From an uncultured Gammaproteobacteria bacterium (GTDB taxonomy: Bacteria > Pseudomonadota > Gammaproteobacteria > HK1): 64,000 nucleotides of DNA. The DNA lies in contig CAMYJH010000012.1 in NCBI GenBank assembly GCA_947258715.1, positions 124,001 through 188,000 of the forward strand. The letters are read 5' to 3'. Under the pieces are notes generated by a model. It had not been told where the DNA came from and ran no database searches. It saw only the letters and a program-made list of their open reading frames with translations. This document shows positions 1 to 9,286 of the stretch, piece by piece (the first letter of the stretch is position 1; each line of letters opens with the position of its first letter). A program made the translations under genes and the position numbers.

Positions 1-992
1 TCGCCGCGGTAGCGCTTTACCGCTGTATCGGTGCGCTTCCCGGTGCCCTTGGCGAGGCGGTCGATGGCGCCGGCGCGGAGGATGAAGAGGCGCCAGTTTT
101 GCGGACCGTTTCGTTCCAGCGCGCGCTCCAGCGCCGACTGGTGCCTTCGCCAGACGGCGAATTTGCCCATGGCGAGGACCGCGTCCAGGGACTCACCGGC
201 GTCAACGCGCAACGCAATCTGATGGGCGCTGCGCAGCATCCAGGCCACCGGGCCCAGGACCTGCAGCGGATCGAGTCCTTCATCTTTCAGCGCCATCGTG
301 ATACGAACCGCCCGCGTCGCGTCTCCTTCCAGCACGCAGTCGACCAGGTCGAAGGCGCCGAAGCGCGCGCTGTCCGTGATGCTCGCCAGCACGTCTTCTA
401 CTTCCAGAGCCCGGTCTCCGTAGAGCAGCTTGAGCTTGTCGAGCTCCTGGGCGCAGGCCAGCAGGTTGCCTTCGCTTCGCTCGGCGATCAACCGGCAGGC
501 ATCGTTAGAAAGTTCTACCCCGGCCGCCAAGGCCCGCTGCGCGACCCATCCGGGCAGGCGTTTTGCATTTACCGGCCATACCTGAATGATGGCGCCGGCG
601 GCATCGATGGCTTTCAGCCACGCGGCTGAAAAGCCGCGCTTGTCAATTCTAGGCGCGCTGACGAGCAGAAGATGGTCGGGGTTTGGCGCCTCCACCGCAG
701 CTTTAATCGCTTCCACGCCCTGCTTGTCCGGCTTGGCGGTGGACAATCGCAGATCGATTACGCGCCGTTCGGCAAATAGTGAAAGACTCTCGCCCAGCTG
801 CTTAAGCGTGCTCCAATCGAAGCGCGCATCGGCATGGAGCACGACTCGGTCGGTGAAACCTTCCGCCCGTGCCGCCGTGCGTAGCTGGTCGAGACACTCC
901 TGAAGCTGAAGCGGCTCGTCGCCGCTGACTAGATAAACCGGCGCGAGCCCGCGCTCCAGGCTGCGTTTGAGTTGATCGGGCCGAAATCGCAC
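1..992 (-). CDS. holA: DNA polymerase III delta subunit (partial, 3' end outside window)
   Basis: HolA is the clamp-loader subunit that opens the beta sliding clamp. Reading the minus strand from a GTG at 992 gives about 330 residues with no stop before the window edge, so the C-terminus is missing. The N-terminus (FRPDQLKRSLERGLAPVYLV then SGDEPL) is the standard HolA opening, and the rest follows the family (GNLLACAQELDKLKLLYGD; ARFGAFDLVDCVLEGD; GPVAWMLRSAHQIALRV). The gene lies 18 bp after lptE on the same strand, the usual leuS-lptE-holA order of beta- and gammaproteobacteria. The GTG start fits the family N-terminus. Family seen directly; function by family knowledge. Confidence 0.93.
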   Translation of the reverse strand, partial: MRFRPDQLKRSLERGLAPVYLVSGDEPLQLQECLDQLRTAARAEGFTDRVVLHADARFDWSTLKQLGESLSLFAERRVIDLRLSTAKPDKQGVEAIKAAVEAPNPDHLLLVSAPRIDKRGFSAAWLKAIDAAGAIIQVWPVNAKRLPGWVAQRALAAGVELSNDACRLIAERSEGNLLACAQELDKLKLLYGDRALEVEDVLASITDSARFGAFDLVDCVLEGDATRAVRITMALKDEGLDPLQVLGPVAWMLRSAHQIALRVDAGESLDAVLAMGKFAVWRRHQSALERALERNGPQNWRLFILRAGAIDRLAKGTGKRTDTAVKRYRG

Positions 993-1010
993 GGATCGCT
1001 TAAATGCGTG

Positions 1011-1514
1011 TCAGCGCTTGAGCGCGACCTCGATTCTGCGCATCAGCTGGCGCGCGGCGTCGCGGCGCATCTCGTCGCGCAGCAAGTCTTCTTCTCTGCT
1101 GCTGCCGATCACGGCTTCCGGATCGAACACGTAACTTCTGAGCAGGTTCACCGTGCCATTCTCGATTGCCGTCGGGCTGTCGCTGCGGCTAACCCGGTAG
1201 TCGAAGGTGTATGCGAGCTCGAATTCCCGCTCTTTGCCGCTGGCGGGGTCGACCGAGAGCACTCGCCGGCTGAATCGTTCGCTGCTGACCGTGATGCTGG
1301 CGTCGGCTTCGGCGATGCTGGTAGAAGCGCGGACGCCGCCGCTTTCTAGCAGCGCAAGTATGTCATCGCGCAGCTGGGTGGGTGCCGCCACGTGAACCGC
1401 GCGAATGTCCTCCGGTAGATCCAGCACGCCGCGGAGCTTAAAACCGCAAGCGGCGAGCAAAAGCGCCGCTGCCAGAAGCGGGGTGAACACGATGAATTTG
1501 CGCGCGCGCTTCAC
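1011..1514 (-). CDS. lptE: LPS-assembly lipoprotein LptE
   Basis: LptE is the outer-membrane lipoprotein that plugs LptD and helps insert lipopolysaccharide into the outer leaflet. The 167-residue product has a lipoprotein signal (LLAAALLLAACGF, lipidated Cys at about residue 22) followed by the typical FKLRGVLDLPEDIRAVHV segment. Start is GTG at 1514. It sits 21 bp downstream of leuS and 18 bp upstream of holA, a conserved arrangement, so the three genes are probably co-transcribed. Length is normal for the family. Confidence 0.93.
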   Translation of the reverse strand: MKRARKFIVFTPLLAAALLLAACGFKLRGVLDLPEDIRAVHVAAPTQLRDDILALLESGGVRASTSIAEADASITVSSERFSRRVLSVDPASGKEREFELAYTFDYRVSRSDSPTAIENGTVNLLRSYVFDPEAVIGSSREEDLLRDEMRRDAARQLMRRIEVALKR

Positions 1515-1535
1515 GCCCTTGGCTTTCGCGGTTTC

Positions 1536-4124
1536 TCAGACCACTACGTTGACCAGCTTCCCTGGCACCACGATGAGCTTGCGGATGGCTTTGCCCTCGA
1601 CAAATCGCTGCACGTTAGGATTCTCCAGCGCTTCGCTCTCTATGGTTTCGCGATCCGCTGACTTGCTCACCTGAATGTGACCGCGAAGTTTACCGTTCAC
1701 CTGCACTACCAGGTCGATGGCGTCGCGCTCCATGGCGGCATCTTCGGCCACCGGCCAGCCTTCGTCGATGATCGCGGTGTCGTGACCGAGCTCCCGCCAG
1801 AGCACGTGAGATGCGTGGGGTACGATTGGCGCCAGTAGTAGCACTACGGCATCGAGCCCTTCTCGCATGATGGCGCGTCCCGTCGGCGAGACATCGTCGC
1901 TTTTGGCCATTGCATTGACCAGCTCCATTACCGCGGCGATAGCTGTATTGAAGGTGTAGCGTCGGCCGACGTCATCGCTGACCTTGGCGATAGTCTCGTG
2001 GATCTTTCTTCTCAATTCCCGCTGCTCGTCGTCCAGGGCGTCGGCGTCGACTTTCCCCGGCATTTTTTCCTTGACCTGCGCGTGGACGAGTTTCCACAAC
2101 TTCTTCAAGAATCGGAACGCGCCTTCCACCGCCGCGTCGGACCACTCGAGCTTCTGGTCCGGCGGCGAGGTGAACATCATGTACAGTCTCACCGTGTCCG
2201 CGCCGTAGCGGTCGACCATGGCCTGCGGGTCGACGCCATTGTTCTTTGATTTCGACATCTTCTCGATTCGCCCAACCGCCACCGGCTTGCCGTCGCTCTT
2301 CAATTTCGCGCCGGTCACTTTGCCCTTGCCGTCGTAGGTCATTTCCACGTCCGCGGGGGCGAAGTAAGCCGTCTTGCCTTTCTTTTCCCGGTAGAAAGTC
2401 TCTGCTACGACCATCCCTTGGGTGAGCAGGTTGGTGAACGGTTCGTCGCTGTCCACCAGCCCTGCATCGCGCATCAGCTTGTGGAAGAATCGCGCGTAAA
2501 GAAGATGCAAAACGGCGTGCTCGATGCCGCCTACGTACTGGTCCACTGGCAGCCAGTAGTTGGCGCGCGTATCCAGCATGTGCTTGTCGTCATCGGGACA
2601 GGCGAAGCGGGCGTAGTACCAAGAGGACTCGACAAAGGTGTCGAGGGTGTCGGTCTCGCGCTGGGCTCTGCCGCCGCATTTAGGGCAGTTCGTGTCTAAA
2701 AACTCCGGCATGCGCGCCAGCGGCGAGCCGTGGCCCACGTGGGCGACGTCTTCGGGCAGCACCACTGGAAGATCGCTTTCCGGCACCGGCACCTCGCCGC
2801 ATTTTTTGCAATGCACGATGGGCACCGGGCAGCCCCAATAGCGCTGGCGCGAAATGCCCCAATCGCGCAACCGGTACCGGACCGTGCGCTTACCGACAGC
2901 ACGAGCTTCGACCCATTCTCCGAGGCGATCGAAAGCGTCTTTGAACGATAGCCCGCTGAAATCGCCGGAGTTCACCGTGAGGATGTCGTAGCTGACGAAT
3001 GGTTCCTGCTGCACGTCGATCTCACCGCCGTCCGGCGGGGTTACCACTTCTCGGATCTCTAGGCCGTGTTCGCGGGCGAACTCGTGGTCGCGAAAGTCGT
3101 GCCCGGGCACGCCCATAATGGCTCCGGTGCCGTAGCCCATGAGCACGTAGTTGGCGGCGAAGATGGGTATGGCCTCGCCGTTCAACGGATTGATGGCGCT
3201 GCGGCCGATAGGAATGCCGCGCTTTTCCATGGTCTCCATTTCGGCTTCGGAGGTCCCGCCCCGGCGGCATTCATCGATAAAAGCCGCGAGCTCAGGATTT
3301 GCCCGGGCGGCTTCCAGGGCAAGTGGATGGGCGGCGGCCACCGCCATAAAGGTGACACCGAAGAGCGTGTCCGGCCGGGTGGTGTAAATGCGCAGCGGCT
3401 CGTTGCTGCCTTCGACCGGAAAGTCCATCTCCAGACCCTCGGAGCGCCCAATCCAGTCCCGCTGCATCTTGCGCACTTCGTCCGGCCATCCCTCCAGGTT
3501 GTCGATCTCGGACAGCAGCTCCTCAGCATAGTCGGTAATCTTCAAAAACCAGTGGGGGATCTCGCGGCGCTCTACCAGCGCGCCGGAACGCCAACCGCGG
3601 CCCTCGCTGTCCACCTGCTCGTTGGCGAGCACGGTCTGTTCCACCGGGTCCCAGTTGACCTCCGCCATGCGCTTGTACATCAACCCCTTCTCGAACAGCT
3701 TGGTCAGCAGCCACTGCTCCCAGCGATAGTATTCTGGCCGGCAGGTGGCGAGCTCGCGCTCCCAGTCGTAGGCAAAGCCCATCCGCTTGAGCTGGGTGCG
3801 CATGTAGTCGATGTTCTCGTAGGTCCACTTGGCAGCGGGGACTTTGTTTTGAATCGCGGCGTTTTCCGCCGGCAGCCCGAAGGCGTCCCAGCCCATGGGC
3901 TGGAGCACATTCTTTCCCCGCATGCGCTGGTAGCGGCTGATGACGTCGCCGATGGTGTAGTTGCGCACGTGTCCCATGTGCAGGCGGCCGCTGGGATAGG
4001 GAAACATGGAGAGGCAGTAGAACTTCTCCTTGTCCGGGTCTTCGACCACACGGAACGAGCCGTTTTGATCCCAGAACTGTTGGGCCTCGGTCTCGACCTG
4101 GTCCGGGAAATAGCGTTCTTCCAT
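1536..4124 (-). CDS. leuS: Leucyl-tRNA synthetase
   Basis: Class I aminoacyl-tRNA synthetase that charges tRNA-Leu in the cytoplasm. At 862 residues it is full length (E. coli about 860). The HIGH motif is HMGH at residues 49-52 inside [14 protein letters not shown], and the KMSKS loop ([14 protein letters not shown]) lies near residue 620. The editing domain ([16 protein letters not shown]) is present between them, and zinc-type CxxC pairs are visible ([16 protein letters not shown]). First gene of the leuS-lptE-holA run; start ATG at 4124. Confidence 0.97.
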   Translation of the reverse strand: MEERYFPDQVETEAQQFWDQNGSFRVVEDPDKEKFYCLSMFPYPSGRLHMGHVRNYTIGDVISRYQRMRGKNVLQPMGWDAFGLPAENAAIQNKVPAAKWTYENIDYMRTQLKRMGFAYDWERELATCRPEYYRWEQWLLTKLFEKGLMYKRMAEVNWDPVEQTVLANEQVDSEGRGWRSGALVERREIPHWFLKITDYAEELLSEIDNLEGWPDEVRKMQRDWIGRSEGLEMDFPVEGSNEPLRIYTTRPDTLFGVTFMAVAAAHPLALEAARANPELAAFIDECRRGGTSEAEMETMEKRGIPIGRSAINPLNGEAIPIFAANYVLMGYGTGAIMGVPGHDFRDHEFAREHGLEIREVVTPPDGGEIDVQQEPFVSYDILTVNSGDFSGLSFKDAFDRLGEWVEARAVGKRTVRYRLRDWGISRQRYWGCPVPIVHCKKCGEVPVPESDLPVVLPEDVAHVGHGSPLARMPEFLDTNCPKCGGRAQRETDTLDTFVESSWYYARFACPDDDKHMLDTRANYWLPVDQYVGGIEHAVLHLLYARFFHKLMRDAGLVDSDEPFTNLLTQGMVVAETFYREKKGKTAYFAPADVEMTYDGKGKVTGAKLKSDGKPVAVGRIEKMSKSKNNGVDPQAMVDRYGADTVRLYMMFTSPPDQKLEWSDAAVEGAFRFLKKLWKLVHAQVKEKMPGKVDADALDDEQRELRRKIHETIAKVSDDVGRRYTFNTAIAAVMELVNAMAKSDDVSPTGRAIMREGLDAVVLLLAPIVPHASHVLWRELGHDTAIIDEGWPVAEDAAMERDAIDLVVQVNGKLRGHIQVSKSADRETIESEALENPNVQRFVEGKAIRKLIVVPGKLVNVVV

Positions 4125-4184
4125 TGGGCTGGGTTTGGCGCCGTTAAAAGTCCAAGGATACCGGCGCCTTATGGGCTTAGGCCA

Positions 4185-4289
4185 GTGACGCGTGACGCGT
4201 AATGCGTGATGCGAAGGGGCTCCCGGTACCCTGGCGGGCCTGAACGGCCCATCGCGTCACGCGTCACCCATCACGCGTCACGAGTTATC
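4185..4289. repeat. Heptamer repeat array A (inverted pair)
   Basis: Two arms of degenerate 7-base units. The left arm (4185-4212) reads gtgacgc gtgacgc gtaatgc gtgatgc. The right arm (4254-4288) reads gcgtcac gcgtcac ccatcac gcgtcac gagttat. The arms are inverted copies of the unit GTGANNN / NNNTCAC, separated by a GC-rich spacer of about 40 bp. The fourth right-arm unit (4275-4281) contains the stop codon of the reductase gene read on the minus strand (tca at 4278-4280). The same unit recurs at 18799-18851 and 19953-20040. Confidence 0.8.
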
Positions 4290-5309
4290 GTGGCCCGTCG
4301 CGTAGGCGTGTTCGAAGGAGTCGGAGTGCATGTGAAGGGGGTCTAGACCGCGGGCGGCAAAGGTGTCACGCCCGGAGCTAACCATGACCGGTGGTCCGCT
4401 CATGTAAACGCCAAAACCCGAAAGATCTGGGAAATCTTCGAGCACCGCCTCGTGGACGAAGCCGGTACGCCCGTTCCAGCCATCCTCTGGCAGCGGTTCG
4501 GACAGCACGGGAACGTAGTGGAGGTTCTGGTGTTTATCCGCCCAGCGGCTCGCCGTCTCGTGCAGGTAAAGGTCGCGGCGTGAACGTACTCCCCAGTAAA
4601 GGTGCATTGGCTGGGGGTAACCTTCGTTCAGCGCGTCCTCGATGATGCTTTTGATGGGCGCGAAGCCGGTGCCGCCGGCCATCAGAATCACCGGCAGCTT
4701 GTCTTTCTTTCGCAGGTAAAAGCTGCCCAGGGGGCCGCGCAGGCGCAGTAGCGACTTTTCCTTCAGACTCTGGAATACGTAGCCGGAAAAAGTGCCTCCA
4801 GGAACGTGCCGGATCTGCAATTCCAGATGTTCATCGTCGTGGGGCGGGTTGGCGAGGGAAAAGGCACGGCGCCTTCCGTCGCGCATCACGATGTCCACGT
4901 ACTGCCCGGCGAGAAACTGGAGCCGTTCCGATTGCGGCAGCTTCAACTGCAGCTGCATCACGTCGTGGGCCAGCTGGCGCTTAGCAGCGACGCGACAGGG
5001 AAGCATTCGCACTACAATGTCGCCAGCGCCGGATATCTCCTCCACGTCGATGCGCATATCCGACTGCGGCCGGGCCTGGCAAAACAGCGCGAATCCCTGG
5101 GCAAGGTCCAAAGGCGTGAGGGCTTTGGGTGTGCCTGAGGGATAACGCACGTCGCCGTGGACGATTTTTCCCTTGCACGACCGGCAGACGCCGTTGCGAC
5201 AGCCGTAGGGCAGGGCAAGCCCCTGGCGAAGCGCGGCGTCCAGCACGCTCTCGCCATTTTCCACCTGAAAGGCGTGTCCGCTGGACGTGATTTCAACCTT
5301 GAACGGCAT
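4278..5309 (-). CDS. Ferredoxin-flavin NAD(P)H oxidoreductase, CDP-6-deoxy-glucoseen reductase type
   Basis: A 343-residue electron-transfer protein with an N-terminal plant-type 2Fe-2S ferredoxin domain (about 1-95) fused to an FAD-binding and NAD(P)-binding reductase module (about 100-343). Cluster cysteines are in YGCRNGVCRSCKGKI and a distal FCQA. The flavin site is RRAFSLAN and the nucleotide site is ILMAGGTGFAPIKSIIEDAL. The layout matches proteins annotated AscD/CDP-6-deoxy-delta-3,4-glucoseen reductase in betaproteobacteria. No sugar-biosynthesis neighbours are present, so the real partner is unknown; phenol-hydroxylase or methane-monooxygenase reductases share the same layout. The last codons run into a heptamer repeat that supplies the stop. 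Confidence 0.85.
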   Translation of the reverse strand: MPFKVEITSSGHAFQVENGESVLDAALRQGLALPYGCRNGVCRSCKGKIVHGDVRYPSGTPKALTPLDLAQGFALFCQARPQSDMRIDVEEISGAGDIVVRMLPCRVAAKRQLAHDVMQLQLKLPQSERLQFLAGQYVDIVMRDGRRRAFSLANPPHDDEHLELQIRHVPGGTFSGYVFQSLKEKSLLRLRGPLGSFYLRKKDKLPVILMAGGTGFAPIKSIIEDALNEGYPQPMHLYWGVRSRRDLYLHETASRWADKHQNLHYVPVLSEPLPEDGWNGRTGFVHEAVLEDFPDLSGFGVYMSGPPVMVSSGRDTFAARGLDPLHMHSDSFEHAYATGHDNS

Positions 5310-5421
5310 AAAGCGGTTCGGCGCAAAAAACGCGGACGTTACCAGATTTTTGCAGCACAGGTAAAAACTACGCGCGCGCTCCGGGGACCCGGAGTCGCTC
5401 GCCCCGAATAGGCTCTTGGGA

Positions 5422-6084
5422 TCAGGCGGGGAGGCTATGTTTGCTGTTGAGCCAGCGGATCAGCGGTCTCCAAAGCTCGAGATCGTATTCCGCCCTGGAT
5501 GGCGCGATCTCGAAAATGCTCAAGCCCCTTTCGGCCGCGTTGACGTAATTCTGGGTGTTTCTCAACATGGCAACGTAAGGCATCTTTCGCCCGTCGGGAA
5601 GTTTGAGCGAATCGAGATATTCCTCAATCTCCCAGCGCCCCGGGGAGTTCTCCCGCACCCTGTTGGCGACGGTGGCGATACGCACCTTGTTTTTCAATAC
5701 CCGACCCGCATCCAGAACTTCTTCCAGAAAGCGCTCCGCAGCGTTGAGGTCGATGGTGGAGGGGATCACGGGAATAATCGCGGTGCGGGCGCGGCTCAAC
5801 AAATCCTCGAGCTGCTTACCGTGGCTGGCCGCTGGCGCGTCCATGATCACATAATCCATCCCCCTAGGCACCGTGGCTGCGCGCTTGGTCCCGTCAATTG
5901 GCATGATTTCGGGGCGGTCCTCCGGACGATCCTGCAGCCAGTCGATGGCCGACTTCTGGCGGTCGAAGTCCACCAGCGCCACCTTCTTGCCCTCAATGGC
6001 GTAATGCGCCGCAATGTTGCACGCCAAAGTGGTCTTTCCACTGCCGCCTTTGGAATTGATCACGATGATTGTGCGCGCAGCCAT
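5422..6084 (-). CDS. ParA/MinD-type P-loop ATPase (orphan)
   Basis: A 220-residue deviant Walker A ATPase. Lys12 and Lys17 lie in the SKGGSGKTTLACNIAAHYA loop, Walker A' is in KVALVDFDRQKSAIDWL, and a Walker B-like segment is YVIMDAPAA. This is the family that positions DNA, proteins or complexes on membrane or nucleoid surfaces. I chose ATG 6084 because AGGAGAG lies just upstream; a longer frame to 6186 adds 34 residues of non-family sequence. There is no parB partner and no chromosome-partition context, so it is an orphan whose cargo cannot be inferred. Neighbours on both sides are unrelated. Confidence 0.85.
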   Translation of the reverse strand: MAARTIIVINSKGGSGKTTLACNIAAHYAIEGKKVALVDFDRQKSAIDWLQDRPEDRPEIMPIDGTKRAATVPRGMDYVIMDAPAASHGKQLEDLLSRARTAIIPVIPSTIDLNAAERFLEEVLDAGRVLKNKVRIATVANRVRENSPGRWEIEEYLDSLKLPDGRKMPYVAMLRNTQNYVNAAERGLSIFEIAPSRAEYDLELWRPLIRWLNSKHSLPA

Positions 6085-6299
6085 GAGACTCTCCTTTCGC
6101 GTTGCGAAAAACTCGCGTCGGTGGTTTTGTAACGAAGCCTTGCCGGGACAGGCCCGGCAGACGGATCCAATCGTCCGGACGTTCAAGCCGCTGGGTACGG
6201 CGGCGCCGCCGTTTATTATTTGGTTCGCTTATCGCGGGGGAGTATACAGGCGAGATTGAATGACTGCGACAGGAGCGTGCGCCGATCGTCGAAGCAAAT

Positions 6300-8279
6300 T
6301 CACTGGATTCCGAATGCGGCGACGGCGCGATTCAATATGCGCGCGTCGCCGCCTTCGCGAGCGTAGCGTATGGAAACGTACATATCGGTAATGCGCGACA
6401 CCTGTAGCGCAAGGTCCGGTCGCGTGCGAATCACTCGCTTGGCAAAATCCAACGGACCCTCGCCCTGGGCGCGTTCGAGTCCCGCACGGGCAAGTTTGTT
6501 TTGAAATTTCCGATAGGCGCGTATTGCCGGGTCGCGCGTCCGCGGGCGCCGGGAGAGTAACAATGAGGTGCCCGCAAGCAACGCCAGCACGCAGAAGATG
6601 AGCCAGACAGCGAGTCGGGTGAAGTCAGTGGCGTCGATGCCGAACTGGTTGAGCAGCCGGCGCTGGCGTTCGGGACCGTAGCCCAGTACCCATTCGTTCC
6701 AGGCGTTGTTCAGCGCCTCCAGGCTGTGGCGCAGGCTGCGCCAGGCCCTGCGTACAGGCTCGCTGGGCTGAAGATTGAGCGCGCCCGGTCCAAGGGTTCG
6801 GGGAATAGCCGCTTCCATGCCCGACTCAATACGTGCCGGTGCCACCGCGCCGGTGGGGTCAACCCGCACCCAGCCTTCCACTTCCCCCAGCCAGACCTCG
6901 GACCAGGCGTGGGCGTCGCGTTGGCGAACGGTGAGAAAATTACCCAGTTCGTTCAGTTCGCCGCCCTGATATCCGGTGACCACTCGCGCCGGCACCCCGG
7001 CTGCGCGCATGAGCACGGTGAAGGCGCTGGCGAAATTCTCGCAGAAGCCCTGGCGGGTCTCGAACAGAAACTCGTCCACGTTGTCCCGCGTCAACAGCGG
7101 GGGCGTGAGGGTGTAAACGAAGGGCTGGTCGCGGAAATACTCAAGCGCATGCTCGACTATGGCGCGGGGATGGGCAAGCTCGCGGCGCCACTTTAGCGCC
7201 AATTCCCGCGCCCTGGGGTGGGTACCTGCCGCGAGCTCGAGGCCCTCGGTCAATTCACCCCGGGAGATCCACGGGATCTGGTAATCGGTGTAAGAGCGCA
7301 CCCGGTAACGCATACGATTTCGCACCCGCTTCACCGACCGAAGCTCGAACTCGGCACTCATGGTTGCCATGCGAGGGATCGTTGCCGGCAGCTCGAGGGC
7401 GAAAAGCCAGCGGCGCTGGTGGGGCTCGATGGTGATCACGTAATCCACCGGCGACCCGCGGCGGGCGAAATCAATGGGCTTGGAACGGCGAAAGGACTCG
7501 CCCGCGGTCCAAGTGCGTCCGTCGGTCTTCCACAACACCGGGCCGCGCCAGTAGAGCTCTCTATTGTCGGGAATTTCTCCGTCGAAGCGCACCCTGAAAG
7601 CGACTTCGTCGGAGAGGCTCAAGCCGCTGATGTCTCCCGGCGTCATGGTGTTGCTCAGGCCCGACCTGGCGCTGAACGCGTCTTTGGGCAGACCCCAAAG
7701 CGGGCCAGAGATCCGGGGAAAGAGCAAAAATGCGACCAGCATCACCGGGACCGCCTGCAGCAGAATTACCGCCGCGAGCCTGAGCTGCCGCTGCGGTACC
7801 AGCGCTGAAGGTTCGGTGCTAATGGCGACCAGCGAACCGATGAGCACGGCAACTACCACCAACATATAAAGACCGGTGGGAATGGACTCGGAATAGAGAA
7901 AGTTGGTCACCACCAAGAAAAAGCCGAGGAAGACAACCACATAGGCGTCACGCAGGACGCGGCTTTCGGCGATCTTCATTCCGGCGAGCACCGCCAGCAT
8001 GGCGACGCCGGCGTCGCGCCCGGTGAGAGTTCCGTAGCTCAAGTACACGCCGGCAAGCGTAGCCAGGACGACGGCCCCCATGATGTAACGGTGAGGCAAC
8101 GGCTTGCCGGTCTTCACCGCATAAAGCCGCCAGCCGGCGAGCACCAGGAACAGCACGCTGATCCACGCCGGCATGCGTGGCGCATGGGGCACCAACACCA
8201 GCAACAAACTCAGGCTCAGCCACACCATGCGCTCGAAGCTTAAATGCCAGCCTCGGGTTTCGAGCTCGGCGCTTGTCAC
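6300..8279 (-). CDS. Membrane transglutaminase-like protein (TgpA/DUF3488 type)
   Basis: A 659-residue inner-membrane protein: a cluster of N-terminal transmembrane helices (about 15-195), a periplasmic transglutaminase-like domain, and one more helix near residue 555 followed by a short cytoplasmic tail. The papain-like triad is visible as Cys in RQGFCENFASAFTVLMRA, His in RDAHAWSEVWL and Asp in WVRVDPTG. The start is GTG 8279, which overlaps the DUF58 stop as GTGA. A longer frame to 8321 would overlap that gene more. It forms the usual MoxR-DUF58-TgpA cassette. P. aeruginosa TgpA is important for viability; the substrate is not known. Confidence 0.9.
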   Translation of the reverse strand: MTSAELETRGWHLSFERMVWLSLSLLLVLVPHAPRMPAWISVLFLVLAGWRLYAVKTGKPLPHRYIMGAVVLATLAGVYLSYGTLTGRDAGVAMLAVLAGMKIAESRVLRDAYVVVFLGFFLVVTNFLYSESIPTGLYMLVVVAVLIGSLVAISTEPSALVPQRQLRLAAVILLQAVPVMLVAFLLFPRISGPLWGLPKDAFSARSGLSNTMTPGDISGLSLSDEVAFRVRFDGEIPDNRELYWRGPVLWKTDGRTWTAGESFRRSKPIDFARRGSPVDYVITIEPHQRRWLFALELPATIPRMATMSAEFELRSVKRVRNRMRYRVRSYTDYQIPWISRGELTEGLELAAGTHPRARELALKWRRELAHPRAIVEHALEYFRDQPFVYTLTPPLLTRDNVDEFLFETRQGFCENFASAFTVLMRAAGVPARVVTGYQGGELNELGNFLTVRQRDAHAWSEVWLGEVEGWVRVDPTGAVAPARIESGMEAAIPRTLGPGALNLQPSEPVRRAWRSLRHSLEALNNAWNEWVLGYGPERQRRLLNQFGIDATDFTRLAVWLIFCVLALLAGTSLLLSRRPRTRDPAIRAYRKFQNKLARAGLERAQGEGPLDFAKRVIRTRPDLALQVSRITDMYVSIRYAREGGDARILNRAVAAFGIQ

Positions 8280-9286
8280 GAGCGCGCTCCGGAACTGAAA
8301 AGCGCCAGCGCCTTGAGGCAAGCGTGGCGGTGGACCTCACCGTCGCCGGGGGGGATTTCAGCGCCCGGCAGCGAAAGTGCGTAACGAAATCCAGCGCCGT
8401 CGGCGTCCAGGACCCAGCGGCAAAGCTGTGACAGTCGGGCTTCGGTGCGGGTCGAATTCACGTCTTCGAAGCGCAACAACAGTTCGCCCGCGTTGGCACC
8501 GCTGAAGAGTTTGACCGGCAACCCCTGTTCTCGGGCCACTGCTTTCCAGTGGATCTGGCGCGGCGAGTCACCCGGGACGTAGTCACGAAAACCCGCGAAG
8601 TCGTCCCGGCCGTCGCCCCGCAGGCCGTTTTCGCGGGTGCCTGCGGCCGCCCTGGCAGGCAGCGCCTGGCGGCCTTCTGGACGCGGGTAGACCAGGCACT
8701 CGGCGCCGATCTTCAGCGGACACCAGGCGCGGAACAGGCCGAATGGAAAGCGGGTGGAAAAGACCAGGTCGCCGAGGGGCTGGAAGCCCCGCCTGATTGC
8801 CGGGGCCTCGATCACCTCCCGGGCCACTGCATCTGCGGCGAGATCGGTGTGATGTACACCGTCCAGCTTGTCGCTCGCGTCGGGGTCGTAGCGATAGCGG
8901 ACATTCAGCGCATAACGGGCGGCCTGGCCGCGGTTGTCGATGCTGAGATAAAAGCGCGCCGTGCTTCCGGCGAAAGCCGGTTTCGGCGCCGATACGCCGA
9001 GCTTGAGCCCAGCGAGATTCCGGTTTGCGTGCAGCATGGAAACCAGCGCCACGCTGGCGAGGAGGAAGGTGAGCACGTAGGCCAGACCGTTGTTGTAGTT
9101 AATTGCGCCGAGCAGCATCGCGCCCAAGGCCAGGGTGAAGGCGTAGCCATAACGCGTGGGCAGAATGTAAACGCGGTTAGGCTTGGGGCCGAGGGCATAG
9201 AGGCCCGGCGGGCGGGTGCTGGCGGAAGTGGCGTCAGCCGGCCCCGGGATCTCCGCGGCGGCCCGGACGGACCGCGCCGTGTTCAC
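8276..9286 (-). CDS. DUF58 family membrane-anchored protein
   Basis: A 336-residue protein with two adjacent transmembrane helices near residues 45-85 (YGYAFTLALGAMLLGAINYN, then a second) and a C-terminal DUF58 region with the family signature RDYVPGDSPRQIHWKAVARE. DUF58 proteins are encoded with MoxR ATPases and are thought to be their clients or adaptors. The start GTG 9286 overlaps the MoxR stop as GTGA, and its own stop overlaps the next start, so all three genes look translationally coupled. Confidence 0.9.
   Translation of the reverse strand: MNTARSVRAAAEIPGPADATSASTRPPGLYALGPKPNRVYILPTRYGYAFTLALGAMLLGAINYNNGLAYVLTFLLASVALVSMLHANRNLAGLKLGVSAPKPAFAGSTARFYLSIDNRGQAARYALNVRYRYDPDASDKLDGVHHTDLAADAVAREVIEAPAIRRGFQPLGDLVFSTRFPFGLFRAWCPLKIGAECLVYPRPEGRQALPARAAAGTRENGLRGDGRDDFAGFRDYVPGDSPRQIHWKAVAREQGLPVKLFSGANAGELLLRFEDVNSTRTEARLSQLCRWVLDADGAGFRYALSLPGAEIPPGDGEVHRHACLKALALFSSGARS

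Noticed and set aside
3066-4202. A 378-codon plus-strand frame opposite leuS
   Set aside because: It mirrors leuS on the other strand; high GC opens long antisense frames. No motif of its own.
4278-5309. Reductase as part of a deoxysugar pathway
   Set aside because: Name only; no sugar-nucleotide genes occur in the window.
5422-6084. ParA as part of a plasmid or chromosome partition locus
   Set aside because: No parB gene, no parS-like repeats and no replication genes nearby.
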